The notes under the pieces were generated by a model. The model worked only from the letters and a program-made list of their open reading frames with translations. It was not told where the DNA came from and did not search any database. The position numbers were made by a program, and so were the translations under genes. DNA of 64,000 nucleotides from Natronosporangium hydrolyticum (GTDB taxonomy: Bacteria; Actinomycetota; Actinomycetes; Mycobacteriales; Micromonosporaceae): the NCBI RefSeq assembly GCF_016925615.1, contig NZ_CP070499.1, forward strand, positions 806,001 to 870,000, read 5' to 3'. Shown here piece by piece: positions 18,401 through 26,293 of the stretch. Position 1 is the first letter of the stretch, and every line of letters starts with the position of its first letter.

Positions 18401-19289
18401 CGGCGAATCAGCCCAGCCGCCGACCGCGGCCAGGCCCAGCAGCCCAGCTCCGGCGGCCGCCGGGCCGGCGCCCGGCCAGGTGGTGCAGCCGCCGCCGCAG
18501 GAGACCATGGAGCTGCCGATCTTCAACGAGCTGGAGTCGATGTGGTTCCGGAGTAAGCCGGCGCCACGTCGGGCCGAGCCGGCGAGCAGCGGCCCAACCG
18601 GCAATGGCCCGACCAGCAGTGGCCCGACCGGCAATGGCCCGACTAGCAGTGGCCCGACCAGCAGTGGCCCGACCAGCAGTGGCCCGACTAGCAGTGGCCC
18701 GACTAGCAGTGGCCCGACCAGCAACGGCCCGGACCGTGCGGGCAGCCCGGCTCCGGCCGAGCATTCCGCCGACACCGGCTCGGCGGAAGGTCCGGCCTCG
18801 GCCGGCGAGCCGGTCGCCGGCGCCCGCACCCTTGGCGGTGAGACGATCGAACTCACCACGATCCCGGGCGCCGCCGCCCCGGCCGGAGCCGGTGCCGGTG
18901 CGTCCGCTAACAACGCAGCGATGGGTGACACGATGCGGAGCGACTTCGCTCGAGAGGACCCCCCGGCTTCAGAGCAGCCGGCGGACCCTGGATGGCGGAC
19001 GGTCGCCGACGACGGGTGGCTCGCTGCCTCCCACGCCGCGGAGGCGAGTGTGCAAGAGGTGACATCCGCCGGGCTGCCGAAACGGCGACCGATGGCGCAG
19101 CTGGTTCCCGGCGGGGTGGAGAAGCCGACCGCCTCCGCGGCCCAGCGCAGGTCTCCGGAGGCGGTGCGCGGGCTGCTGTCGGCGTACCACCGAGGCGTCC
19201 AACGGGGACGGGAACAGACTACCGACGACGAGTCGACCGGCTCGGATGCATCACAGTCCACACAGGCTGGCAAGGAGCGAAGGGCATGA
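15495..19289 (+). CDS. cvnA: Conservon sensor histidine kinase-like protein CvnA
   Basis: This 1264-residue membrane sensor heads a conservon. Two transmembrane helices (about residues 27-50 and 337-356) flank an extracytoplasmic nitrate/nitrite-sensor-like helical domain. A HAMP-like segment, a dimerisation region ([20 protein letters not shown]) and an HATPase domain follow: [13 protein letters not shown] at about residue 556, then [10 protein letters not shown]. The C-terminal half (from about residue 690) is Pro/Ser/Gly-rich and disordered. It carries a [11 protein letters not shown] motif (about residue 1007), a GPTSS repeat (about 1033-1080) and an end domain with [15 protein letters not shown] (about 1192). 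GTG 15495 (GGAGG 8 bp upstream) is preferred over ATG 15474. The stop overlaps cvnB. In Streptomyces conservon proteins form a membrane complex likened to eukaryotic G-protein receptors. Confidence 0.9.
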   Translation: MSERPTGRPTEDASGAAPWRRFRDLPIWSKLGLIMIVPTLATIVVGTNGLLGHIDTANNADRARVLANLSGISGELVHHLQEERAAAVRLLGAEDEADREELVSVYYDVQTAVDDADQRFQSQSSAITDVPASFRDQLTDIRSQLAVLPQTRNQIDAGTFGLTDSAASYEQLIGGLITMRDSTAQFAGDVDLGNRMRAAASVAQAKELLSQQRVVGHEVLIRGAYHPHLRNSFIGARTGHEQALEGFAAVATDAEQATLDQALEGSDVRQSQLYQDYLDSLDSTRLGDPPWDDEAWDSVMSAHGELLRGVEEDIDSVIVDEAATLRSDVERRVLLETGALLAMLLIAILLAWLVARSMARSLRDLRQGALAVAQHGLPQAVAQLRDPQLASQYSPAQVAGQLAEPLPVRSRDEFGQVAEAFNAVHLEAVRTAAEQAQLRSSVSTMFVNLARRSQILVDRLINHLDRLERGEQDPDRLAELFQLDHLATRMRRNDENLLVLAGADSTRVQREPASLIDVLRAAQSEVEHYTRVDFGIVDRDLEIAPHAVNDLVHLVAELLDNATAFSPPESLVMVEARRVGDRAVLYVEDHGLGMSSDQLTEINDRLAKPPMVDVAVSRMMGLVVVGRLAARHEVTVELRHASERGVIAEVSLPPSVLVPRVPAEQPGSLSRRVPSDPGEQLALEAPSAINRQQPPAPSTRPAPSPGFSYPPPPFSPPPFAEPAGEPEPSSAAPWPAESTSAPRAHSTSHAEPPPAAGRGSSHRSMPAWSDLTGASNHNGSTHDRAAEGSGAVPLPRRRPGSFQSDPEQPPATNDEYPPTIPRPRPDPAHPGGAGSSTDSSTGGPPSSGAPAGPPLPTRQPTGSPPAGPPQPTYQQTTPTDGGTAPPPWPPVTPSSSTPVPTGSAPPAGSPSPGGPDTAPTARSPRQPTPLPQRPRPGQAGAASPGSPGSGGPGSGSYGGGSFGSGAGSGGESAQPPTAARPSSPAPAAAGPAPGQVVQPPPQETMELPIFNELESMWFRSKPAPRRAEPASSGPTGNGPTSSGPTGNGPTSSGPTSSGPTSSGPTSSGPTSSGPTSNGPDRAGSPAPAEHSADTGSAEGPASAGEPVAGARTLGGETIELTTIPGAAAPAGAGAGASANNAAMGDTMRSDFAREDPPASEQPADPGWRTVADDGWLAASHAAEASVQEVTSAGLPKRRPMAQLVPGGVEKPTASAAQRRSPEAVRGLLSAYHRGVQRGREQTTDDESTGSDASQSTQAGKERRA
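18591..18730 (+). repeat. 15-bp tandem repeat inside cvnA encoding (S/N)GPT(S/G)
   Basis: About nine or ten imperfect copies of a 15-bp unit (AGCAGTGGCCCGACC and variants) run through this stretch. They encode SSGPT with some TGNGPT units. Copies differ mainly by third-base changes (GACC/GACT, AGT/AAT), the look of recent slippage or unequal crossing-over. The period of five codons keeps the frame. The array lies in the disordered linker between the kinase and the conserved tail, so length changes are probably tolerated. Confidence 0.9.
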
Positions 19290-19690
19290 CAGCTATGCAG
19301 GATCTCGGTTGGCTACTGGCCAACTTCTGTGATCGCGTCCCCGGGGTCGCACACGCGATCGCGGTGTCCGCTGACGGGCTGCCACTGGCCGCCTCACGCG
19401 ATCTGCCCCGGGATCGGGCTGACCAACTCGCGGCGATCGCGTCGGGTCTGGTCAGCCTGACCGTCGGCGCCTCCCGCTGCTTCGAAGGCGGGGCGGTGTT
19501 GCAGACCGTCGTCGAGATGGACAACGGATTCCTGTTCCTGATGTCGATCTCTGACGGTTCGTCGTTCGCGGTGCTCGCCGCCCGCAACTGCGATGTCGGG
19601 CAGGTGGGCTACGAGATGGCGCTCCTGGTGGACCGGGTCGGCGAGGCGTTGACGCCGGCGCCGCGGACAGCCGCGGGAATGATGGGCTGA
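19286..19690 (+). CDS. cvnB: Roadblock/LC7-domain protein CvnB
   Basis: This 134-residue Roadblock/LC7 protein reads [32 protein letters not shown] near the start. The family pattern continues through [48 protein letters not shown] and a final helix. Roadblock domains bind and regulate small GTPases such as MglA-type proteins. Here the partner is presumably CvnD, encoded two genes downstream. The ATG at 19286 overlaps the cvnA stop by 4 bp. No membrane segment is present. Identification rests on domain appearance plus the invariant A-B-C-D order of conservons. Confidence 0.93.
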   Translation: MTAMQDLGWLLANFCDRVPGVAHAIAVSADGLPLAASRDLPRDRADQLAAIASGLVSLTVGASRCFEGGAVLQTVVEMDNGFLFLMSISDGSSFAVLAARNCDVGQVGYEMALLVDRVGEALTPAPRTAAGMMG

Positions 19691-19753
19691 GTCGCACCGA
19701 GGGCCATGGGGAGGCGTCCGGTCGGGTGAGGGTCAGGAAGGGGGTGAACGGCC

Positions 19754-20128
19754 ATGCAGGTCGAACGCAACGATCCGCCGAGTGGGCTGGTGCGACCGTA
19801 CGCGGTCACCCGTGGCCGGACCCGGCCCAGGCTGGAGATCGCCCTCGAGTCGCTCGTGGAGACCACGGTCCGCGGACGCTCAGGGGCAGCGAATGGTGGG
19901 CATGGTCGGGAGCACGAACGGATCGCGGCGTTATGTGACGGCCGGCTGCAGTCACTCGCCGAGATCGCGGCACGGATGCAACTGCCACTGGGTGTCGCCC
20001 GGGTCCTGATCGCGGACATGGCCGCGGAGGGCTTGGTCGCGGTGTATGAGCCGGCGCTACTCAATGACAACGAAACCGTGGGTACGGAACTGCTGGAGAG
20101 GGTGCTGAGTGGACTTCGACGGCTCTGA
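19754..20128 (+). CDS. cvnC: DUF742-family protein CvnC
   Basis: This 124-residue DUF742 protein opens with SGLVRPYAVTRGRTRPRLEIALESLVET, the characteristic start of the family. A winged-helix-like part follows (HERIAALCDGRLQSLAEIAARMQLPLGVARVLIADMAAEGLV). Its biochemical role is unknown; in streptomycete conservons it is one of the components that associate with the sensor at the membrane. The 63-bp gap after cvnB contains a ribosome-binding site. The gene overlaps the GTG start of cvnD by 20 bp, so the GTPase is translated only with CvnC. The ATG at 19754 fits the family N-terminus. Confidence 0.93.
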   Translation: MQVERNDPPSGLVRPYAVTRGRTRPRLEIALESLVETTVRGRSGAANGGHGREHERIAALCDGRLQSLAEIAARMQLPLGVARVLIADMAAEGLVAVYEPALLNDNETVGTELLERVLSGLRRL

Positions 20129-20717
20129 CAGAAGATCCCAGTCGACGCCGAGTCGGGTGACCTCGGCGAAGATCGTCATCGCCGGTGGCTTCGGCGTCGG
20201 CAAGACCACCCTGGTCGGTTCGGTCTCGGAGATCACGCCGCTGACTACCGAGGCGCTCATGACCAGCGCCGGTGTGGGCGTAGATGACATCGACGACGTG
20301 CCGGGCAAGACGACGACCACGGTAGCGATGGATTTCGGCCGGATCTCCATCGACCGGGAGTTGATCCTGTACCTGTTCGGGACGCCGGGGCAGACCCGGT
20401 TCTGGTTCATGTGGGACGAACTAGTCCGCGGTGCGATCGGGGCGGTGGTGCTGGTGGATACCCGCCGGCTCGCCGACTGCTTCGCGGCGATCGACTTCTT
20501 CGAGAACCGGCAACTGCCGTATGTGGTCGCCGTGAACTACTTCAACAAGGTGCAGTATCACGAGCTGCGGGACGTCCGGGACGCCTTGGCGTTGTCGCCG
20601 GAGACACCGGTGGTCAGTTGCGACGCGCGAGACCGCGAGTCGACCAAGAACGTGCTTATCACGCTAGTGGAGTACGTCCTGAACATGCGTCGGCACCGGA
20701 CACCCACCCCGGCCTGA
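20109..20717 (+). CDS. cvnD: Conservon GTP/ATP-binding protein CvnD
   Basis: This 202-residue small GTPase-like protein has a P-loop GGFGVGKTTLV (about residues 26-36). A switch region contains KTTTTVAMDFGRI, a Walker-B/G3 equivalent reads LFGTPGQTRF, and VVLVDTRRL follows. The usual NKxD base-specificity motif is replaced by VNYFN, as is common in this bacterial branch. A Roadblock protein (CvnB) in the same operon is its likely regulator. The start is a GTG inside cvnC. CvnD orthologues (CvnD9 in S. coelicolor) bind GTP. The gene ends the operon and is followed, 36 bp later, by the convergent stop of the 718-residue transposase-like gene. Confidence 0.93.
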   Translation: MDFDGSDRRSQSTPSRVTSAKIVIAGGFGVGKTTLVGSVSEITPLTTEALMTSAGVGVDDIDDVPGKTTTTVAMDFGRISIDRELILYLFGTPGQTRFWFMWDELVRGAIGAVVLVDTRRLADCFAAIDFFENRQLPYVVAVNYFNKVQYHELRDVRDALALSPETPVVSCDARDRESTKNVLITLVEYVLNMRRHRTPTPA

Positions 20718-20753
20718 CCACCGGGCCGGCATCAGCCAGCAGCCGGCCCGGTA

Positions 20754-22910
20754 TCAGCCAGAAAGCCGGTCCTCGTCCCGGTGGAACTCCCACGCCCCGG
20801 CGGCCCGGCGAGCGGGTCGGTTCCCGAGCGGGAAGCCCCCGATCTCCTGACCTTTGCGCCAACCACTGAAGTAGCCGCTGGTGTGCGCGGCGATGGTCTT
20901 AGGATCGCGGACCACCTGGAGTGGCCGCTCCTCTCGCAGGGGCGGCGCCCCCGGGACCAGATTGGTCTGCGGCACCCGGCGAGGCAGCCCGGCATCGGTG
21001 CGTTCACCGACGGTTGGTTGCGCAGCTGCCTGTTCCGCCGCCTGCCAGCCCAGGTCCATCGCCGAGGTCCAGGAGGCGGCCGGGTCCTGGTCGAACCAGG
21101 CGGACCGGGTCTGGGCGAAGATCAGCAGGTCCGCGTCTTCGGCGTCGGCGGCGACCGGCGGCACGCTCCGCGGGGCACCGTTGACCCCGCCGGGCTCGAC
21201 CAGCCGTAACGGTGGGGAACCAGGCTCACTCTCGCGGGCGCTGGGGTAGCCGAGGTCTTCTCGCAGCTCCTCCGGCAGCGTCGGCTCGACGAGCCGCAGC
21301 ATCGGCTGCTCAGGCGGGGGCTGCTCGCCCCGGAGCGGGTCGCCGAGACCGTTCGGGTCCGGCGCCCAGGACGGTGCCGGCTCCGGTTCTTGGCTCCGCC
21401 ACCGGTCGCCGTAACCGTCCGAGCGGTACCCGCCGTAACCGCCGCCGCTCTCCTCCGCGCGACCGTAGGGGGTGGCGGTCGCCCAGTCGTCGTTGGGTGG
21501 GTTGGTCGGCCACTCGCTCCGGGATCCGCGCGACGGGGTGCGGTCCAGCGCCGGGCGGGGGTTCGGCACCCGTTGCGGCTCCGACTCGCCCTCCGCCGCC
21601 GCCTCGGCCGCGCGGCGGCCGGTCCGGGTGGTGAGCTCCGGTTCCCGGATCGGGGTGATCCCCGGCGGCGGGGGCGGTGGTGGTGACACCGGCCGGTTGT
21701 GCGCCTGCGGCTCGATCGCGGGCGGGTCGCTGGCGGTGGCGCCGAAGGGGGAGTACCCGGTGAGGGCGGGTGGGGCGCTGGCGGCGTGCCCTGGGCCACG
21801 GCCGGGGTAACCCGCGTCGGCGGCTACCGGGGCGCCCGAAGCGGGCGCCCGGGCCGGCAGCGGCGGGGCGGCCGGCTCGCTGGTCTGCTCAGGAGACCAG
21901 CCGCCGCCGCGCTGCTCGGGAACCCCGCCCGAGCGGCGGGCACCGAGGAACGCCTGGGCTACCGATGCCCCCGGCGAGCGTGGCGCCCGGGCATCGATAT
22001 CGCCGCGGGTGTCACTCGCGGTTAACGACTCGGCCCGGCTCGCCAGCGCATTTACCAGGGTGGTGCCGGCGGCGTCGCAGGCGCGCACGGCGGCGACCGC
22101 CTGCTGGACGGTCTCGGCGACGGTGGCGGTGAGGGTCCGGGCGATCCCGCCCCGGCGGGGGGTCTCCGCGATCGCCGCCCGCAGCGCGGTGATCGCCTCG
22201 TTGACGGTGCCGGCGTCCGCGCCGCCGGAGCGGCTGAGCTGAGAGGTGACCGAGTCGACGATGGTCGTGGTGTCGACGCTGCGGGCCGAACCCGGGCCGA
22301 GCATGCCCGGCTCGGGGAACGCCTCCAGCACCGAGAGCGCCACCGGGTCGGCCGGATCCGGGTAGGCGCGCAAGGCAGCGGGGTAGAGCTCCCGGAGCAC
22401 CTCCCGCAGCGCCACAGTGGCGGCGTGGCGCCCGGTCGCGACTGCGCTGTGGGCGGCGAGCACCGGCTTGACCTCGCCCAACTCGTCTGCGACCGGCAGC
22501 AGATTCGCGGAGAGCACCCCCGCCTGCAGCGCCCGCGCCAGCCCGAGTGCCCGTCGCTGACTCGGCCCGTGATCCTGGCCGAGACCGTACGGGTCGCCGA
22601 AGCGTCCGGCGAAGTCGTCGGTGCTGGCATCGTCGGCGATCGCCAGCGCCCAGCCCGCCGCGACCAGCAGCCGGGTCACCAGCGGTCGGTCGCTGTCGGC
22701 GGCGATCGCTACCGAGTATGGTCCGGTGGCGCGCTCGGCCAGCGAGGCACTAAGGTACGCGTAACCGTACGGATCGTCTCCAATGTCACAGACATCGAGA
22801 GTGCGGCCGGCATCGTCCACTATCGTCGCGGTAAGCGAAGAGCTGCCTACGGCGAGTCGCCGAGGCGGGTAGGCCGCAGCCAGCCCGCAATACACCCGCA
22901 CGAGCGCCAC
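20754..22910 (-). CDS. IS110-transposase-like domain fused to a conservon-type C-terminal tail
   Basis: This 718-residue protein has three parts. Residues 1 to about 290 resemble an IS110-family transposase: an RNase H-like start (LTATIVDDAGRTLDVCDIGDDPYGYAYL, SVAIAADSDRPLVTRLLVAAGWALAIAD), then helical segments (RALGLARALQAGVLSANLLP, REVLRELYPAALRAYPDP). The first-strand catalytic Asp of the RuvC-like fold appears to be missing (RLAVGSSSL). Residues about 330-590 are Pro/Gly-rich and disordered. The end carries LIFAQTRSAWF (about 595) and AGLPRRVPQTNLVPG (about 640), the same motifs in the same order as the CvnA tail. GTG 22910 has GGGAGGAGG 7 bp upstream, far better than ATG 22994. No terminal inverted repeats are evident, so this reads as a domesticated gene. 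The family assignment is pattern recognition. Confidence 0.6.
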   Translation of the reverse strand: MALVRVYCGLAAAYPPRRLAVGSSSLTATIVDDAGRTLDVCDIGDDPYGYAYLSASLAERATGPYSVAIAADSDRPLVTRLLVAAGWALAIADDASTDDFAGRFGDPYGLGQDHGPSQRRALGLARALQAGVLSANLLPVADELGEVKPVLAAHSAVATGRHAATVALREVLRELYPAALRAYPDPADPVALSVLEAFPEPGMLGPGSARSVDTTTIVDSVTSQLSRSGGADAGTVNEAITALRAAIAETPRRGGIARTLTATVAETVQQAVAAVRACDAAGTTLVNALASRAESLTASDTRGDIDARAPRSPGASVAQAFLGARRSGGVPEQRGGGWSPEQTSEPAAPPLPARAPASGAPVAADAGYPGRGPGHAASAPPALTGYSPFGATASDPPAIEPQAHNRPVSPPPPPPPGITPIREPELTTRTGRRAAEAAAEGESEPQRVPNPRPALDRTPSRGSRSEWPTNPPNDDWATATPYGRAEESGGGYGGYRSDGYGDRWRSQEPEPAPSWAPDPNGLGDPLRGEQPPPEQPMLRLVEPTLPEELREDLGYPSARESEPGSPPLRLVEPGGVNGAPRSVPPVAADAEDADLLIFAQTRSAWFDQDPAASWTSAMDLGWQAAEQAAAQPTVGERTDAGLPRRVPQTNLVPGAPPLREERPLQVVRDPKTIAAHTSGYFSGWRKGQEIGGFPLGNRPARRAAGAWEFHRDEDRLSG

Positions 22911-22986
22911 GGTGTCGCCTCCTCCCGTTGACCCACGTGGTGGGAGCTCCGGCCCGGTTGCCTCAGTCGATCCTCGCTGCCGAAGC

Positions 22987-23940
22987 TCAGTCATGCCAGT
23001 CTACGGCGGCAACGATTTTCCCGATGACGGTGCGCCAACCCAGGCTCGCCTGCTGGGCACCGACCCGGCGCAGCCGCCGGCGGGCGAACAGGCTGCCGAA
23101 CCCACCGCCGGCCGTGGCCCGCAGTGCCTCGTCCAGGTCGTCCAGTGGGGACCCGGGTGACAGTGCGGTGATGACCGGGGTAAGCCGGAGTGCGAACCCT
23201 ACATCCCGGGCGAACTCCCCCGCCGAGACCAGCAGCGGGATGTCCCAGGCATCGTGGCCACCACGCAGGTTCTCCACCACCAGGTCGAGTTCGTAGGTGT
23301 CGTCGTCGGTCGGCGCCACGTGGGCGGCCTTTACCCGCTTGACCACGCTCGGCCACGTGTCCAACTGCGCGAGGTCGTGCGGAGCGTCCGAGGTGATGAA
23401 CGACACCAACGACTCGGGAGTCCGGAACAACAACAACCGGCCCCGATGGCTGAGGAAGACCGGTAGCTCCTCCTCGTCGGCCGCTGCCGCTTCTTCCTCG
23501 TCGGACTCCTCGGGCTCCTCGTCAGCCTCCAGCTCCTCGGACTCCGCCGCCTCGTCGTCGGGTTCGGTGTCCGAGTCGGCGACCACCCCGGCGAGGGCGG
23601 CGGCCTCGGCCGCCTCGGCGAGCTCGGCCTCCTCCTGTGCCCGCGCCCGCTCCCGGGCGGCGAACGGGTCGTCCTCGTCCACCTCGGCGTCCGGCACCTC
23701 GGTCGGGGTCAGCTCGCTCGCCGGCCGGTAAGCCCGGAGGGTGTAGCCGACGTCGCCGCCGGGCAGGGCTACCTTCACCGGTTCGACGCGCAGCTCGGAC
23801 CAGAGCTCGTCGGTCTCGGCCGACCGGGCAGCGGTCTGGTCGTCTGCTGGGACGTCGTCGGGCGAATCGGCCACGGCGTCGGGGGAGTCGGTCACGGTGA
23901 CCTCCGCAGCGGTGTCGGGTAGGTGACGTTGCGCCCACAC
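22987..23940 (-). CDS. Conserved acidic actinobacterial protein of unknown function
   Basis: This 317-residue cytoplasmic protein has no clear catalytic motif. The N-terminal third is variable. Residues about 110-165 form a strongly acidic Glu/Asp/Ala tract (EEPEESDEEEAAAADEEE). The C-terminal half is well structured and has the look of a conserved domain: LPVFLSHRGRLLLFRTPESLV, HDLAQLDTWPSVV, YELDLVVENLRGGHDAWDIP and LGWRTVIGKIVAAVDW. Close relatives occur in many actinomycetes, some loosely labelled as primosomal; I do not trust that label. GTG 23940, with GGAG 8 bp upstream, is the only plausible start after the preceding gene ends. The stop overlaps an in-frame ATG extension of the downstream gene. 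Confidence 0.7.
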   Translation of the reverse strand: MWAQRHLPDTAAEVTVTDSPDAVADSPDDVPADDQTAARSAETDELWSELRVEPVKVALPGGDVGYTLRAYRPASELTPTEVPDAEVDEDDPFAARERARAQEEAELAEAAEAAALAGVVADSDTEPDDEAAESEELEADEEPEESDEEEAAAADEEELPVFLSHRGRLLLFRTPESLVSFITSDAPHDLAQLDTWPSVVKRVKAAHVAPTDDDTYELDLVVENLRGGHDAWDIPLLVSAGEFARDVGFALRLTPVITALSPGSPLDDLDEALRATAGGGFGSLFARRRLRRVGAQQASLGWRTVIGKIVAAVDWHD

Positions 23941-23993
23941 CTTAGCGGCTCCGGGCCACCCGTACCTCCCCGGGCTGTTTGCCGCCGGGGTGA

Positions 23994-24830
23994 TCAGGTC
24001 CCTTTCGGGTGCCAGACCGTCTTGGTCTCTAGGAAGGTGGTCAGCCGGGTGAGCCCCGGGTCGGCGCGCCAGTCGACCGGCGTGGTCGCCGGCCGGAGCA
24101 CCCGCTTGAGGGTGCCCGCCGCCGCCTCCTCCAGCGCCGTGGCCAGCTCTGGATCGGTGGCGCCGGCGAGGTCGAGCGCGTTGACGTCGGCGTGGGCCGC
24201 CAGCCACGGGGCGGTCTCGGCCGGACGTCCGGTGAGGATGTTCACCACGCCGCCCGGTAGGTCGGCTGTGGCGAGCGTCTCCGCCAGGCTGATGGCGGCC
24301 ACCGGGTACCCCTCGGCGGCGAGCACCACCGCGGTGTTGCCGGTGGCGATCACCGGTGCGACGACGCTGACCAGCCCCAACAGCGGCGAGTTTGTCGGTG
24401 CGAGCACTCCGACGACGCCGGTCGGTTCCGGGGCGGAGAGGTTGAAGTAGGGCCCCGCGACCGGGTTCGCCCCGCCGTACACCTGGGTGACCTTGTCGGT
24501 CCAGCCGGCATACCACACCCACCGGTCGACCGCGGCGGTGATCTCCGCCGCCGGCACCCCGAGCCCGGCGAACTCGTCCGCCCGGCCCTCCAGCATCTCG
24601 GCGGCGCGGTAGAGGATCTGCCCCCGGTTGTAAGCGGTCGCGCCGGCCCATTTTCGGGTCGCGCCGCGGGCCGCGACCACGGCGTCTCGTAGATCCTTGC
24701 GGGAGGCCAGGGCGATGTTGCGGTCGTCCACCTGATAGGTCCGTCCTGACTCGCTACGGGGGAAGCCGCCACCGATGAAGAGCTTGTATGTCTTCCGGAT
24801 GCCCACCCGGGGCTGCTGGTCAGTGTGCAA
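23994..24830 (-). CDS. Truncated aldehyde dehydrogenase-like protein lacking the catalytic domain
   Basis: This 278-residue protein aligns only with the NAD-binding half of aldehyde dehydrogenases: TYKLFIGGGFPRSESGRTY, YNRGQILYRAAEMLEGRADEF, GVVGVLAPTNSPLLGLVSVVAPVIATGN and LPGGVVNILTG. It then diverges (ATDPELATALEEAAAGTLKRVLRP) and ends. The ELGGK Glu and the QVC catalytic Cys, both present in the full-length neighbour, are absent. The next downstream gene is unrelated, so this is not a frameshifted full-length enzyme. The likely start is TTG 24830, inside the upstream gene, with GGAGG 6 bp before it. The two ALDH proteins are therefore translationally coupled. A structural or regulatory partner of the full-length enzyme is plausible. 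Confidence 0.75.
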   Translation of the reverse strand: MHTDQQPRVGIRKTYKLFIGGGFPRSESGRTYQVDDRNIALASRKDLRDAVVAARGATRKWAGATAYNRGQILYRAAEMLEGRADEFAGLGVPAAEITAAVDRWVWYAGWTDKVTQVYGGANPVAGPYFNLSAPEPTGVVGVLAPTNSPLLGLVSVVAPVIATGNTAVVLAAEGYPVAAISLAETLATADLPGGVVNILTGRPAETAPWLAAHADVNALDLAGATDPELATALEEAAAGTLKRVLRPATTPVDWRADPGLTRLTTFLETKTVWHPKGT

Positions 24831-26259
24831 GGTAGGCCTCCAGCCCGTGCCGGCCGCCTTCGCGGCCATAGCCCGACTCCCGGTAGCCGCCGAACGGTGA
24901 GGTCGGGTCGAACCGGTTGAACGTGTTCGCCCACACCACACCGGCCCGCAGCTGGTCCGCCACCGACAGGATGCGCGACCCCTTCTCGCTCCAGATTCCC
25001 GCCGACAGCCCGTACGGCGTGTTGTTCGCCTTCTCCACCGCCTCCGCCGGGGTCCGGAAGGTCAGCACCGACAGCACCGGGCCGAAGATCTCCTCCCGGG
25101 CGATTCGGTGAGCCTGGGTGACTCCGGTGAAGATAGTGGGGGCGAACCAGAAACCGCGCTCGGGCAGTTGGCACGGTGGCGACCACGGCTGCGCGCCTTC
25201 GGCCGCCCCGGCCTGCGCGAGTTCGGTGATCCGTGCCAGCTGGGCTGCGGAGTTGACGGCGCCGACATCGGTGTTCTTGTCCAGCGGATCTCCTACCCGC
25301 AGCGTCGCCATCCGGCGCCGCAGGGCCGCCAGCAGCGGCTCCGCCACCGACTCCTGGACCAGCAGTCGGGAGCCGGCGCAGCAGACCTGGCCCTGGTTGA
25401 AGAAGATGCCGTTGACGATCCCCTCCACCGCCTGATCGACCGGGGCGTCGTCGAAGACGATGTTCGCCGCCTTGCCGCCCAGCTCCAGGGTGAGCCGTTT
25501 GCGAGTGCCCGCGACTCGGCGGGCGATCTGCTTGCCCACCTCGGTGGAGCCGGTGAAGGCGAGTTTGTCCACACCAGGATGGCCCACCAGGGCCGCGCCG
25601 GTCTCGCCCGCCCCGGTGACGATGTTCACTACTCCGGGCGGCAGGTCGGCCTGCTGGCAGATCTCGGCGAACCGGAGCGCGGTCAGCGGCGTCGTCTCGG
25701 CGGGCTTGAGCACCACCGTGTTGCCGCAGGCGAGCGCTGGTGCGATCTTCCAGGCGAGCATCAGCAACGGGAAATTCCACGGAATGACCTGGCCGGCCAC
25801 TCCCAGCGGCTGTGGCTGCGGCCCGAAACCGGCGTAGGGCAGTTTGTCGGCCCAACCGGCGTAGTAGAAGAAGTACGCGGCGACCTGCGGCAGGTCCACA
25901 TCCCGCGATTCCCGGATCGGCTTGCCGTTGTCCAGCGACTCCAGCACCGCCAACTCCCGGGACCGTTCGGCGATCAACCGGGCGATCCGGAACAGATACT
26001 TCGCCCGCTCGCTGCCGGGCATCGGCCCCCAGACCTGCTCGTACGCCGTCCGGGCGGCGCGGACCGCGGCGTCCACGTCGGCGGCGCCGGCCTCGGCGAC
26101 CTCGGCGAGCACCTCTTCGGTGGCGGGGTTGACGGTCTTACCCACGTCACCGTCGGTCGGATCGACGAACTCGCCGCCGATGAACAGCCGGTAGCTGGCC
26201 TGGATCGAGGCCAGCTCGCGCGACTCGGGGGCGGGGGCGTACTCGAACTGTGGCATCAC
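24820..26259 (-). CDS. NAD(P)-dependent aldehyde dehydrogenase
   Basis: This full-length 479-residue aldehyde dehydrogenase has the oxyanion-hole Asn in GQVIPWNFPLLM, the cofactor region VLKPAETTPLTAL and GVVNIVTGAGETGAAL, FTGSTEVGK, the general-base Glu in LTLELGGKAANIVF and the catalytic Cys within FNQGQVCCAGSR. The C-terminal oligomerisation region ends GGYRESGYGREGGRHGLEAYL. The two possible ATG starts (26259 and 26256) are adjacent. It follows deoC by 34 bp on the same strand. DeoC releases acetaldehyde from deoxyribose 5-phosphate, so oxidation of that acetaldehyde is a sensible but inferred role. The gene end overlaps the start of a truncated ALDH paralogue by 11 bp. Confidence 0.92.
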   Translation of the reverse strand: MMPQFEYAPAPESRELASIQASYRLFIGGEFVDPTDGDVGKTVNPATEEVLAEVAEAGAADVDAAVRAARTAYEQVWGPMPGSERAKYLFRIARLIAERSRELAVLESLDNGKPIRESRDVDLPQVAAYFFYYAGWADKLPYAGFGPQPQPLGVAGQVIPWNFPLLMLAWKIAPALACGNTVVLKPAETTPLTALRFAEICQQADLPPGVVNIVTGAGETGAALVGHPGVDKLAFTGSTEVGKQIARRVAGTRKRLTLELGGKAANIVFDDAPVDQAVEGIVNGIFFNQGQVCCAGSRLLVQESVAEPLLAALRRRMATLRVGDPLDKNTDVGAVNSAAQLARITELAQAGAAEGAQPWSPPCQLPERGFWFAPTIFTGVTQAHRIAREEIFGPVLSVLTFRTPAEAVEKANNTPYGLSAGIWSEKGSRILSVADQLRAGVVWANTFNRFDPTSPFGGYRESGYGREGGRHGLEAYLAH

Positions 26260-26293
26260 GTGTCCTATCTCACCCGGCGGCGCGGTAGCGACC

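Noticed and set aside
18591-18730. Tandem repeat considered as a CRISPR or regulatory array
   Set aside because: The repeats are contiguous without spacers, in frame, and encode a regular GPTSS peptide inside cvnA.
19691-19753. Extra small gene between cvnB and cvnC
   Set aside because: The 63 bp hold only the ribosome-binding site region; the open frame from 19726 is in another frame of cvnC.
20754-22910. Active insertion sequence
   Set aside because: No terminal repeats or target duplication are visible, the catalytic first-strand Asp looks lost, and the gene is fused to a conservon-type tail.
23994-24830. Short ALDH as a frameshifted pseudogene
   Set aside because: The frame after its stop leads into a separate conserved gene, no ALDH C-terminal half is found in another frame, and it has a proper start and ribosome-binding site.
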